This document shows, in pieces, positions 35,456 to 43,982 of a DNA stretch of 64,000 nucleotides. The stretch covers positions 1 through 64,000 of the forward strand of contig NZ_PYMH01000011.1 in the NCBI RefSeq assembly GCF_003025555.1, in the 5' to 3' direction. Under the pieces are notes generated by a model, which made no database searches, had not been told where the DNA came from, and was given only the letters and a program-made list of their open reading frames with translations. The position numbers and the translations under genes were made by a program. The DNA comes from Photobacterium lutimaris (GTDB lineage Bacteria; Pseudomonadota; Gammaproteobacteria; Enterobacterales; Vibrionaceae). Position 1 is the stretch's first letter. Every line of letters starts with the position of its first letter.

Positions 35456-36511
35456 ATGATGCAAGTTTCTGATTTTGACTTTGACCTACCTGATGAGCTG
35501 ATTGCTCGTTACCCGCAACCTCAGCGCACTGCTAGCCGCTTGCTACAGCTGACCGGCAATACTGGTGAGCTCGCACACAAAGGCTTCAAAGATGTACTGG
35601 ATTTGGTCGAGCCGGGTGATTTGTTAGTGTTCAACAATACCCGTGTGATCCCGGCGCGTTTATTTGGTCGCAAAGCTTCTGGCGGTAAGATGGAAGTTTT
35701 GGTCGAGCGTATGTTGGATGACAAGAGTATTCTTGCCCATGTGCGTGCGTCAAAATCCCCCAAACCCGGTAATGAGTTGTTCCTTGGCGAGAATGATGAG
35801 TACCAGGCTGAAATGGTTGCCCGCCATGATGCATTGTTCGAAATTCGCTTTAACAGCGACAAGACGGTATTAGAAATCCTTGAGGAAGTCGGCCATATGC
35901 CACTTCCTCCTTACATTGACCGTCCTGACGAAGAAGCCGATAAAGAGCGCTACCAAACGGTATACAACGCCAAGCCGGGTGCTGTCGCGGCCCCAACGGC
36001 CGGCCTGCATTTTGACGACGAGTTGATGGCAGCCCTTAAGGCGAAAGGGGTGAACTTTGCTTTTGTTACCTTGCATGTTGGTGCTGGTACCTTCCAGCCG
36101 GTACGTGTTGACAATATCAACGACCACCACATGCATGCCGAGTATGTTGAAGTGCCAGAAGCGGTGGTTGCGGCGATTCATGCGACCAAAGCCAACGGCA
36201 AGCGCGTCATAGCAGTAGGCACGACATCGGTACGTTCTCTGGAAAGTGCAGCTCAGGATGCCAAGCAGAAAGGCACAGAGCTGAAGCCATTTTTCGGTGA
36301 TACCGAAATCTTCATCTACCCGGGTTATGAATACCAACTGATTGATGTCCTGATCACCAACTTCCACTTGCCGGAATCCACCCTGATCATGCTGGTGAGT
36401 GCCTTTGCGGGTTATGACAACACCATGAATGCATACCGGCAAGCTGTTGAAAATAAATACCGTTTTTTCAGTTACGGTGATTCGATGTTCATTACTCGCA
36501 AAACCGCGTAA
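35456..36511 (+). CDS. queA: S-adenosylmethionine:tRNA ribosyltransferase-isomerase QueA
   Basis: QueA converts 7-aminomethyl-7-deazaguanine in tRNA to epoxyqueuosine using the ribosyl part of S-adenosylmethionine. The protein matches the family throughout: DLPDELIARYPQ, GDLLVFNNTRVIPARLFGRK, HMPLPPYIDRPDE, GAVAAPTAGLHF, TLHVGAGTFQPVR and TNFHLPESTLIMLVSAF. It starts at ATGATG (35456 or 35459). At 351 aa it is slightly shorter than E. coli (356 aa). It is followed by tgt, the preceding step of the same pathway. Confidence 0.96.
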   Translation: MMQVSDFDFDLPDELIARYPQPQRTASRLLQLTGNTGELAHKGFKDVLDLVEPGDLLVFNNTRVIPARLFGRKASGGKMEVLVERMLDDKSILAHVRASKSPKPGNELFLGENDEYQAEMVARHDALFEIRFNSDKTVLEILEEVGHMPLPPYIDRPDEEADKERYQTVYNAKPGAVAAPTAGLHFDDELMAALKAKGVNFAFVTLHVGAGTFQPVRVDNINDHHMHAEYVEVPEAVVAAIHATKANGKRVIAVGTTSVRSLESAAQDAKQKGTELKPFFGDTEIFIYPGYEYQLIDVLITNFHLPESTLIMLVSAFAGYDNTMNAYRQAVENKYRFFSYGDSMFITRKTA

Positions 36512-36777
36512 TCGTACTTTTCATTGACTAAGTCAGTGTTACTTGAGGCTGCATTTGTTAAAATGCGGCCTTTGTACGTTTCATCTCTCGGCGAAAAGCC
36601 CAGACGATGACATCTTCTTCCACTACGCTATAGGGCGGAGTGGAACACCTGCCTTCTTAATTGGCGGGTATATTTAGGCAGGACTGGCGTGTGCCGGGTG
36701 TTGCCATTGTCGTGTCCCTAACCTTAGCGGGGTGGGGGCGTTTATGTCAGATTGTTTCTCTGGCTGTTGGAGGCTTT
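36512..36777 (+). other. queA-tgt spacer
   Basis: This 266-bp spacer has no gene. It contains CCTGCC (36648-36653) and GGCAGG (36677-36682), which could pair in a tgt leader. I do not see a preQ1 riboswitch consensus. A promoter for tgt-yajC-secDF is likely here but not pinpointed. Confidence 0.45.
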
Positions 36778-37908
36778 GTGAAATTTGAATTAGATAAAAC
36801 CCTAGGGCGTGCCCGTCGTGGTCGTTTGCAGTTTGAGCGTGGTACGGTAGAAACACCGGCCTTCATGCCAGTGGGTACTTACGGTACCGTTAAGGGCATG
36901 ACCCCGGAAGAAGTGGAAGAAACCGGCGCGCAAATCCTGCTGGGTAATACCTTCCACCTATGGCTGCGTCCTGGCCAAGAGGTCATGAAAATGCATGGTG
37001 ACCTGCATGACTTTATGCAGTGGCAGGGGCCGATCCTGACGGATTCAGGCGGTTTCCAGGTATTCAGCTTGGGCGATATCCGTAAAATTACCGAGGAAGG
37101 TGTGCATTTCCGTAACCCGGTAAACGGTGACAAGATTTTCATGGACGCAGAAAAGTCGATGGAAATCCAGAAGGACCTAGGTTCTGACGTAGTTATGATC
37201 TTCGATGAGTGTACGCCATACCCGGCGACACACGACGAAGCGAAGAAGTCGATGGAGATGTCTCTACGCTGGGCACAGCGTAGCCGTAATCACTTTGACA
37301 AACTTGGTAACAAAAATGCACTGTTTGGTATCGTCCAAGGTGGTGTATATGAAGACTTGCGCGATGTTTCCGTTGAGGGCCTGACTAATATCGGCTTTGA
37401 CGGTTATGCGGTAGGTGGTCTTGCTGTCGGCGAGCCGAAAGAAGACATGCACCGCGTGCTTGAGCACACGTGTCCGCAGCTACCTGAAGACAAGCCGCGT
37501 TACCTGATGGGTGTGGGTAAACCAGAAGACTTGGTTGAAGGTGTTCGCCGCGGTATCGACATGTTCGACTGCGTGATGCCGACGCGAAATGCCCGAAACG
37601 GCCACCTGTTTGTGACCGGAGGTGTGATCAAGATCCGTAATGCGAAACATAAAACGGATACAACCCCTCTCGATCCGCACTGTGACTGTTACACTTGTCG
37701 CAAGTATTCGAAGGCGTATCTGTACCATCTGGATAAATGTAATGAAATCTTGGGTGCGCGCCTTAACACAATCCACAATTTGCGTTACTACCAGCGTTTG
37801 ATGGAAAGTATTCGTAGTGCGATTGAAGAAGATCGTTTCGATGTGTTTGTAGAAGAATTCTATGCACGTCGTAACCGTGAAGTTCCACCATTAAATGACA
37901 ACAAATAA
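36778..37908 (+). CDS. tgt: tRNA-guanine transglycosylase (queuine)
   Basis: Tgt exchanges G34 of GUN-anticodon tRNAs for the queuosine precursor preQ1. The start is GTG at 36778, 5 nt after GGAGG, giving KFELDKTLGRARRGRL and 376 aa, one more than E. coli. The frame continues upstream for 39 codons without similarity. Active-site D89 (LTDSGGFQVFSL), the second aspartate in GIDMFDCVMPTRNARNGHLF and the zinc cysteines CDCYTC with the later histidine are present. It begins the tgt-yajC-secD-secF run. Confidence 0.97.
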   Translation: MKFELDKTLGRARRGRLQFERGTVETPAFMPVGTYGTVKGMTPEEVEETGAQILLGNTFHLWLRPGQEVMKMHGDLHDFMQWQGPILTDSGGFQVFSLGDIRKITEEGVHFRNPVNGDKIFMDAEKSMEIQKDLGSDVVMIFDECTPYPATHDEAKKSMEMSLRWAQRSRNHFDKLGNKNALFGIVQGGVYEDLRDVSVEGLTNIGFDGYAVGGLAVGEPKEDMHRVLEHTCPQLPEDKPRYLMGVGKPEDLVEGVRRGIDMFDCVMPTRNARNGHLFVTGGVIKIRNAKHKTDTTPLDPHCDCYTCRKYSKAYLYHLDKCNEILGARLNTIHNLRYYQRLMESIRSAIEEDRFDVFVEEFYARRNREVPPLNDNK

Positions 37909-37924
37909 TCGAGGACGTTAGTAA

Positions 37925-38257
37925 ATGAGTCTGATCTCTCAAGCACACGCAGCAGCTGAAGGTGCACCACAGGGCGGCGGTATGCAGCTATTCATCATGC
38001 TTGGCCTTTTTGCCGTAATCTTCTACTTCATGATTTACCGCCCACAGGCGAAGCGTGTGAAAGAGCACAAAACCCTGATGTCTTCTATGGGCAAAGGTGA
38101 TGAAGTACTTACCAGCGGTGGCCTTGTCGGTAAAATCGCCAAGGTATCTGAAGAAAACGACTACATTGTCATCGCGCTAAACGATACGACTGAAGTTACT
38201 ATCAAGAAAGACTTTGTAACTGCAGTACTGCCAAAAGGCACAATGAAGTCTCTGTAA
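37925..38257 (+). CDS. yajC: Sec translocon accessory subunit YajC
   Basis: YajC is a small inner-membrane protein that joins SecD and SecF. One transmembrane helix lies at about 21-38 (QLFIMLGLFAVIFYFMIY), followed by the RPQAKRVKEHKTLMSSMGKGDEVLTSGG cytoplasmic motif. The 110-aa length matches E. coli. It is 16 bp after tgt and 24 bp before secD. Confidence 0.96.
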   Translation: MSLISQAHAAAEGAPQGGGMQLFIMLGLFAVIFYFMIYRPQAKRVKEHKTLMSSMGKGDEVLTSGGLVGKIAKVSEENDYIVIALNDTTEVTIKKDFVTAVLPKGTMKSL

Positions 38258-38281
38258 AACTTGCTTTGAAGGATCACTGCA

Positions 38282-40129
38282 GTGCTAAACCGTTATCCCT
38301 TGTGGAAGAACTTGATGGTGGTGTTTACACTGATCATCGGTTTGCTCTACGCACTTCCCAATGTATACGGTGAAGATCCAGCAATTCAAATCTCCGGGGC
38401 GCGTGGCGCCTCGGCAGATATGTCCACGCTGGATGCCGTCACCGAAGATTTAAAACAAAATCAACTCTCCTATAAATCAGTCGCTTTCGAAAACGGTACT
38501 GTCCTGGTCCGCTTTAACGACACTGATACTCAAATCAGTGCTCGCGATATTCTTAACGAACAGCTTGGCGATGACTTCGTTGTTGCCTTGAATCTTGCCG
38601 CTTCTACTCCTGACTGGCTTGAATCCATCGGCGCGAGCCCAATGAAACTGGGCCTTGACCTGCGTGGCGGTGTGCATTTCTTGATGGAAGTAGACATGGA
38701 CGCAGCAATGGAAAAATTGCTGGGCCAGCAAGAAGAAACCTTCCGTACTGAATTGCGAGAGGCGAAAATTCGCTACCGCGCAATCAGCAAAACCGATGAG
38801 GCTGTCGAAGTTCGTCTGCGTAATGTAGAGCAGTTGGCAGAAGCCAAGCGTGAGCTACAGCGTCTTCATCCGGATATGTTGTTTACTGATACGACCAGTG
38901 GTTTCTTGCTAAGTGCGACATTCACCGATGCGCGGCTACAGGAAATCCGCAACTACGCGGTCGAGCAGAACATCACTATCCTGCGTAACCGTGTTAACGA
39001 ACTGGGCGTGGCCGAACCATTGGTTCAGCGCCAGGGTGCCAACCGTATTGTGGTTGAGCTTCCGGGTGTTCAAGATACTGCCCGTGCCAAGGAGATCCTC
39101 GGTGCCACGGCAACCCTTGAGTTCCGCGAAGTAGATAACTCGGCTGACCTCGCGGCTGCGGCTTCTGGCCGTGTTCCTCCGGGTAGCGAAGTGAAGTTCA
39201 CCCGTGATAACCGTCCCGTTGTGCTGAAAAAACGTGTGATCCTATCGGGCTCTCACATTACTGATGCCAGCTCAAGTGCCGATGAATATGGCCGTCCTCA
39301 GGTAAACATCTCGCTAGACAGCGAAGGTGGTAGCAAGATGACAGCCTTCTCGCGTAACAACGTGGGTAAGCTGATGGCGACTGTCTTTACTGAATATAAA
39401 GACAGTGGCGAGCGTGAAGAAAGTGGCAAGGTTATTCTGGAAAAACACGAAGAAGTGATTAACCAGGCAACTATCCAAACTGCGCTGGGCCGTAACTTCC
39501 GCATTACCGGTATCGACTCGCAAGCTGAAGCCCATAACTTGGCGCTACTGTTACGAGCTGGTGCACTGATTGCACCTATCTCAATTGTCGAAGAACGTAC
39601 CATTGGTCCATCAATGGGTCAGCAGAACATCGACATGGGTATCCAGGCGATGATCTGGGGTATGGTCGCAGTTATGCTGTTCACCCTGATTTACTACCGC
39701 CGCTTTGGTCTGTTCGCCAACATGGCACTGTTGATGAACCTGGTGCTGATTATCGGTGTTATGTCGATGATCCCAGGTGCAACCATGACCCTGCCGGGTA
39801 TTGCCGGTATTGTTCTGACAGTCGGTATGGCGGTTGATGCCAACGTACTGATCTTCGAACGTATCCGTGAAGAGCTTCGTGAGGGCCGTAGCCCGCAGCA
39901 TGCGATTCAGCAGGGTTACTCGAATGCCTTCAGTACGATTGCCGATGCCAACATTACCACCCTGATCACCGCAATCATCTTGTTTGCAGTGGGTACCGGT
40001 GCGATTAAAGGTTTCGCCGTTACGTTATCAATTGGTATTTTGACTTCCATGTTCACGGCCATTGTCGGTACTCGTGCACTGGTTAACTTGGTTTACGGCG
40101 GTAAGCGCGTCGATAAACTGTCGATCTAA
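38282..40129 (+). CDS. secD: Protein translocase subunit SecD
   Basis: SecD with SecF uses the proton or sodium gradient to pull secreted proteins across the inner membrane. TM1 is at about 10-28, a large periplasmic domain follows, and five further TMs occupy about 455-605. The motifs GLDLRGGVHFLMEVD and GMAVDANVLIFERIREELREG are conserved. The start is GTG at 38282, after AGGA. The length of 615 aa is the same as E. coli. Confidence 0.97.
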   Translation: MLNRYPLWKNLMVVFTLIIGLLYALPNVYGEDPAIQISGARGASADMSTLDAVTEDLKQNQLSYKSVAFENGTVLVRFNDTDTQISARDILNEQLGDDFVVALNLAASTPDWLESIGASPMKLGLDLRGGVHFLMEVDMDAAMEKLLGQQEETFRTELREAKIRYRAISKTDEAVEVRLRNVEQLAEAKRELQRLHPDMLFTDTTSGFLLSATFTDARLQEIRNYAVEQNITILRNRVNELGVAEPLVQRQGANRIVVELPGVQDTARAKEILGATATLEFREVDNSADLAAAASGRVPPGSEVKFTRDNRPVVLKKRVILSGSHITDASSSADEYGRPQVNISLDSEGGSKMTAFSRNNVGKLMATVFTEYKDSGEREESGKVILEKHEEVINQATIQTALGRNFRITGIDSQAEAHNLALLLRAGALIAPISIVEERTIGPSMGQQNIDMGIQAMIWGMVAVMLFTLIYYRRFGLFANMALLMNLVLIIGVMSMIPGATMTLPGIAGIVLTVGMAVDANVLIFERIREELREGRSPQHAIQQGYSNAFSTIADANITTLITAIILFAVGTGAIKGFAVTLSIGILTSMFTAIVGTRALVNLVYGGKRVDKLSI

Positions 40130-40141
40130 GGAGACGCTGAC

Positions 40142-41089
40142 ATGTTTCAGATAATGAAAGCGGATAAGGCGATCGACTTTATGCGCTGGTCGAAAGGGGC
40201 ATTTGTCCTTTCGATTATTATGATTTTCGCAGCCATTGGTACAGTGACCACCCAAAAACTGAACTGGGGCTTGGATTTCACGGGTGGTACCCTGATTGAA
40301 GTGGGCTTCGAGCAGCCTGCTGATCTGGGCCTGATCCGTGAATCGCTGGAAGATGCGGGTTTTGGCGATGCCATCGTACAGAACTTCGGTACTGCACGGG
40401 ATGTCATGGTTCGCCTTCAGCCGCGTGAAGATGCAAAAGGTGAGAAGCTGGGCAACCAGATCATCGATGCTCTGAAAGTGGGTACAGGTCAAGCTGTAGA
40501 AATGCGTCGAATCGAGTTTGTTGGCCCGAATGTGGGTGATGAACTGGCCGAGGCTGGTGGTCTGGCGATCTTGGTGTCGCTGATCTGTATCTTGCTATAC
40601 GTATCTGTTCGTTTTGAGTGGCGTTTGGCGGCCGGTGCCGTATTGGCATTGGCTCACGATGTGATTATCACCATTGGTATCTTCTCGTTTACTCAGATCG
40701 AGATCGATTTGACTATCGTGGCAGCTTTGCTGACCGTTGTCGGTTACTCGCTCAACGATACCATTGTTGTCTTTGACCGGATCCGTGAGAACTTCCGTAA
40801 GATGCGCAAGGGTGACTCAATCGAGGTCATGAATAACTCGATTACTCAAACCCTGAGCCGTACTTTGATCACCTCGGCGACCACTTTGTTTGTGGTCATT
40901 GCGCTGTTCTTGAAAGGCGGCAGTATGATCCATGGTTTTGCCGCAGCCTTGCTGATCGGTATCACTGTCGGTACTTACTCATCCATTTACGTGGCTTCGG
41001 CACTGGCGCTGAAACTGGGTATTGCCCGTGAGCACTTGATGCCACCGCAAATCGACAAAGAAGGTGAAGAGTTTGATGCTATGCCTTAA
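40142..41089 (+). CDS. secF: Protein translocase subunit SecF
   Basis: SecF is the partner of SecD. TM1 is at about 18-38, then the periplasmic segment with GLDFTGGTLIEVGF, then five TMs with ALAHDVIITIGIFSF and GYSLNDTIVVFDRIRENFRKMRKG. The 315-aa length fits. It starts 12 bp after secD with AAGGAG upstream and ends the cluster at a strong terminator. Confidence 0.97.
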   Translation: MFQIMKADKAIDFMRWSKGAFVLSIIMIFAAIGTVTTQKLNWGLDFTGGTLIEVGFEQPADLGLIRESLEDAGFGDAIVQNFGTARDVMVRLQPREDAKGEKLGNQIIDALKVGTGQAVEMRRIEFVGPNVGDELAEAGGLAILVSLICILLYVSVRFEWRLAAGAVLALAHDVIITIGIFSFTQIEIDLTIVAALLTVVGYSLNDTIVVFDRIRENFRKMRKGDSIEVMNNSITQTLSRTLITSATTLFVVIALFLKGGSMIHGFAAALLIGITVGTYSSIYVASALALKLGIAREHLMPPQIDKEGEEFDAMP

Positions 41090-41117
41090 TGGCGGAGTCT
41101 TTACTCTTTGAAGGAAT

Positions 41118-41143
41118 AAACGGAGCCGAAGGGCTCCGTTTTT
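41118..41143 (+). terminator. Terminator of the tgt-yajC-secDF run
   Basis: ACGGAGCC-GAAG-GGCTCCGT is followed by a T run. Confidence 0.92.
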
Positions 41144-41174
41144 GTTTAGAGTGGGGAAGAGCATATCGCTTTTC

Positions 41175-41459
41175 CTATTGGCTATTGGCCTTGACGTCTT
41201 TTTTGTCAGTTGATGAGCCTGGCATGGCGGCGTCTACGGCTTTGCCTGCAACACCCTCATCGGGCAAGGCATTGTTGACGGCGCCGGTGGCCGTGTCTTT
41301 AGCCGCTTCTTTTGGGGTGCAGCGGCCGCTAACCCCCACTGTCATCTTGGAAGCTGTACTTTTGGCTGCTTTCTCAGCAGTACAGTCGGGATCTGTTATT
41401 CCAGCGTGCAATGGCATAGCCCACACCATGCCGATCAAAAAGGGATAAACTAACTTCAT
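41175..41459 (-). CDS. Small exported protein of unknown function with internal repeat
   Basis: This is a 94-aa protein I do not recognise. A signal peptide (MKLVYPFLIGMVWAMPLHA) leaves a mature peptide of about 75 residues, rich in Ala, Lys, Asp and Thr. It holds exactly two cysteines, C26 and C47. Each begins a similar segment (CTAEKAAKSTAS and CTPKEAAKDTAT, 21 residues apart), suggesting an internal duplication and a possible disulfide in the periplasm. The start at 41459 has AGGAG 6 nt upstream. It lies between convergent secF and the terminator of upstream suhB, so it needs its own promoter or read-through. Confidence 0.8.
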   Translation of the reverse strand: MKLVYPFLIGMVWAMPLHAGITDPDCTAEKAAKSTASKMTVGVSGRCTPKEAAKDTATGAVNNALPDEGVAGKAVDAAMPGSSTDKKDVKANSQ

Positions 41460-41502
41460 TGACTTCTCCTTAGTGCACAGGAAAAGTGTAGTTGTTGAAA
41501 GA

Positions 41503-41541
41503 TAAAAAAACGCCCCGGTGATTTTCATCACCGGGGCGTTT
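41503..41541 (-). terminator. Terminator of suhB
   Basis: ACGCCCCGGTGA pairs with TCACCGGGGCGT around a short loop, with a long T run on the minus strand. It is very strong and separates suhB from the small exported protein gene. Confidence 0.93.
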
Positions 41542-41563
41542 GATATTTTCCAGTTAGCGAGAA

Positions 41564-42364
41564 TTACTTCGCTAGGGCTTCGCTACCGTGTTCACGGATT
41601 TTGCTTAGCAGTGGCTTAACTACGCGAGCGTTACCAGCAACAAGGTTGCCTGTAACCAGGTAGTTAGTGTTGCCAGTGAAGTCAGTACAGATAGCACCAG
41701 CTTCGCGAGCGATTAGTTCACCAGCGGCAATTTCCCAAGGCTTTAGGCCTAGGCGGAATACGCCGTCAACACGGCCTGCAGCGAGGTAACAAAGGTCTAG
41801 GGCTGCACAACCAGATTGGCGCATGTCGTCACAGTCAACGAAAAGAGCGCTCTGAATCTTGATGTAGCTTTCAGCGTGTTGCTTAGCAGCAAACGGTAGA
41901 CCAGTTGCCAGCGTTGTGCCAGTAAGGTCGCGAGGCTGAGAAGCACGAAGACGTTGGCTATTTAGCTGTGCGCCTGAGCCACGAGTAGCAGTGAAAAGCT
42001 CGTTACGCATTGGATCGTAAACAGCTGCTACTTCAGTGCGGCCGCGCATACGTAGTGCAACAGAGATTGCATAGTGAGGGTAACCACGAACGAAGTTCTT
42101 GGTGCCATCCACTGGGTCAATGATCCATTGACATTCTTTGTCCTTGCCTTCAACCGTACCACTTTCTGCTGCAATGATGCAGTGCTCAGGGTAAGACTTA
42201 CGGATAGTGTCGATAATGATAGCTTCTGCTTCGTTATCGATGTTGGTAACAACATCATTGCCTTTATTGGCAACTTCAATAGCTTGTGATTTTTCTAGAG
42301 ACTTAATGACATGGTCACCTGCCTTTCGTGCAGCACGAATGGCAATATTCAGCATAGGATGCAT
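41564..42364 (-). CDS. suhB: Inositol-1-monophosphatase SuhB
   Basis: SuhB has inositol monophosphatase activity and in E. coli also takes part in the antitermination complex on rRNA. The metal-binding motifs are ESGTVEGKDKECQWIIDPVDGTKNFVRGYPHYA and LKPWEIAAGELIAREAGA. The length of 266 aa matches E. coli (267). It is divergent from trmJ, the same suhB/trmJ/isc neighbourhood as in enterics. Codon use is strongly biased, in keeping with high expression. Confidence 0.96.
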   Translation of the reverse strand: MHPMLNIAIRAARKAGDHVIKSLEKSQAIEVANKGNDVVTNIDNEAEAIIIDTIRKSYPEHCIIAAESGTVEGKDKECQWIIDPVDGTKNFVRGYPHYAISVALRMRGRTEVAAVYDPMRNELFTATRGSGAQLNSQRLRASQPRDLTGTTLATGLPFAAKQHAESYIKIQSALFVDCDDMRQSGCAALDLCYLAAGRVDGVFRLGLKPWEIAAGELIAREAGAICTDFTGNTNYLVTGNLVAGNARVVKPLLSKIREHGSEALAK

Positions 42365-42599
42365 AGGATCTTCCCAACGGATGTTAAAGAACTAAAAAGC
42401 GGCGGCGAGTATATCAGAGCTAGGGCAAAAGGGAAGTGGTTATTTTTTATTCGCGCAGTGGCTGTCAACCCAAGTGGTGCGATTTTATCCACTTACAGAA
42501 CCTGCTTTGGTATAAAGTTTTTACATGTTTTCACCATTTTTAAAATCTCTGTGTTAAAATCTGTCGGTTCGATTGATAGAGTTGAAAGTTGCACCTCCT

Positions 42600-43331
42600 A
42601 TGTTAGATAAAGTCAGTGTAGTTCTTGTGGGAACATCGCATCCCGGTAATATTGGTTCTGCGGCCAGAGCGATGAAAGTAATGGGTTTGACCAACCTGAT
42701 TTTGGTTGATCCTGCTTGTGAGGTCGATGAGAAAACCTACGCGTTGGCAGCAGGTGCAGCCGATATTGTTGAACAAGCAAAAGTTGTCTCTACCCTTGAT
42801 GAGGCTATTGCTGATTGTGGTTTGGTTATTGGATCCAGCGCACGCTCACGAACGCTCGAGTGGCCACAGTTAGACCCTCGCGAATGCGGTATCAAAACCA
42901 TTGCTGAGGCACCCTCTCATAATGTGGCGATATTATTTGGTCGCGAGCGGACAGGGTTGACCAATGAAGAGCTGCAACGCTGTCATTGCCACGTCTATAT
43001 TCCTGCCAACCCAGAGTACAGTTCGCTAAATCTAGCGATGGCGGTTCAAACGGTTAGCTATGAAGTGCGTATGGCGTATCTCGAGCAACAAAAACACGCC
43101 AATGACGGGCTGGTCGAAGAATACCCGCGTGCCGCAGAGCTAGAAATGTTCTACGAGCACCTTGAAAAAGTGGCCAAGCAAACCCAGTTTATCAACAAGA
43201 AGCACCCTGGCATGGTAATGGCGAAACTTCGTCGCTTATTTACCCGTGCTCGCCCTGAGTCCCAGGAGTTGAATATTCTGCGCGGTATCTTATCCTCGGT
43301 TGAAAAATCGCTCGAACATAAAGACAAATAG
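42600..43331 (+). CDS. trmJ: tRNA (cytidine/uridine-2'-O-)-methyltransferase TrmJ
   Basis: TrmJ is a SPOUT-class enzyme that 2'-O-methylates nucleotide 32 of several tRNAs. Motifs include LVGTSHPGNIGSAARAMKVMGLTNLILVDP, LFGRERTGLTNEEL and the knot motif NPEYSSLNLAMAVQ. The start is taken at the ATG at 42600 (243 aa) by comparison with E. coli. There is no Shine-Dalgarno sequence before it; the bases immediately upstream are CACCTCCT, which resemble the anti-SD itself. A TTG at 42573 would add nine residues. Confidence 0.93.
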   Translation: MLDKVSVVLVGTSHPGNIGSAARAMKVMGLTNLILVDPACEVDEKTYALAAGAADIVEQAKVVSTLDEAIADCGLVIGSSARSRTLEWPQLDPRECGIKTIAEAPSHNVAILFGRERTGLTNEELQRCHCHVYIPANPEYSSLNLAMAVQTVSYEVRMAYLEQQKHANDGLVEEYPRAAELEMFYEHLEKVAKQTQFINKKHPGMVMAKLRRLFTRARPESQELNILRGILSSVEKSLEHKDK

Positions 43332-43352
43332 ACACATTAACCTTATGGTTAA

Positions 43353-43402
43353 AAGCCTGACTAAAACAGTCAGGTAAATACTTGACCGTTTTAGTCAGGT
43401 AT
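43353..43402 (+). promoter_or_regulatory. Two tandem IscR Type 1 binding sites at the iscR promoter
   Basis: Two 25-bp sites, at 43353-43377 and 43378-43402, lie directly end to end. Both share the core GAC-N6/7-AGTCAGGTA in the same orientation. The downstream one agrees very well with the E. coli Type 1 IscR consensus and covers a -35-like TTGACC (43382-43387). This predicts repression of the isc operon by [2Fe-2S]-IscR. Confidence 0.85.
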
Positions 43403-43444
43403 GCGACACTCCCTCTCATAGACAAACGTGGGTAGCGGTGTGTT

Positions 43445-43951
43445 ATGAGATTGACATCAAAAGGAAGATACGCAGTCACAGCCATGTTAGACGTGGCTTT
43501 GCACTCTCAGGATGGTCCGGTTCCTCTCGCTGATATTTCCGAGCGACAGGGGATTTCGTTGTCCTATCTGGAACAGTTATTCTCTCGCTTGCGCAAAGCT
43601 GGCCTTGTTGCCAGTGTTCGTGGACCAGGTGGGGGGTATCGCCTCGGCGAAGATGCCAATGATATCGCTGTAGGTATGGTAATTGCTGCCGTCGATGAAT
43701 CGGTAGATGCGACAAAGTGTCACGGTAAAGCTGATTGCCAAGGTGGTGTTCGCTGCCTGACACACACGCTATGGCGTGATTTAAGCTCCCGTATCAGCGG
43801 TTTTTTGAACAACATCACTCTTGGTGAGTTGATGCAAGACAATGACGTACAAGAAATATCTGACCGTCAGGATCAGGTTCTAACTAAGTCGTCATTTGGA
43901 CATAAAAATACACACGATAGCACCGCAATCGGTGTCGATGTTCGCTCCTAG
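43445..43951 (+). CDS. iscR: Fe-S cluster-sensing regulator IscR
   Basis: IscR is an Rrf2-family regulator that represses the isc operon when it holds a [2Fe-2S] cluster. The winged helix is at about 1-65 (MRLTSKGRYAVTAMLDVAL to VRGPGGGYRL). The ligands C92, C98, C104 and H107 fall at exactly the E. coli positions. After about residue 130 the tail is variable and polar. At 168 aa it is near the E. coli length (162). It is first gene of the isc operon. Confidence 0.97.
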   Translation: MRLTSKGRYAVTAMLDVALHSQDGPVPLADISERQGISLSYLEQLFSRLRKAGLVASVRGPGGGYRLGEDANDIAVGMVIAAVDESVDATKCHGKADCQGGVRCLTHTLWRDLSSRISGFLNNITLGELMQDNDVQEISDRQDQVLTKSSFGHKNTHDSTAIGVDVRS

Positions 43952-43982
43952 AGTCCAGACGTCCGTGTTTTCGGAGATGAAG

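Noticed and set aside
36661..36777. 39-residue N-terminal extension of Tgt
   Set aside because: No similarity to Tgt proteins, while GTG 36778 has a perfect GGAGG at proper distance and gives the family length.
36512..36777. preQ1 riboswitch before tgt
   Set aside because: The conserved preQ1 aptamer core is not present.
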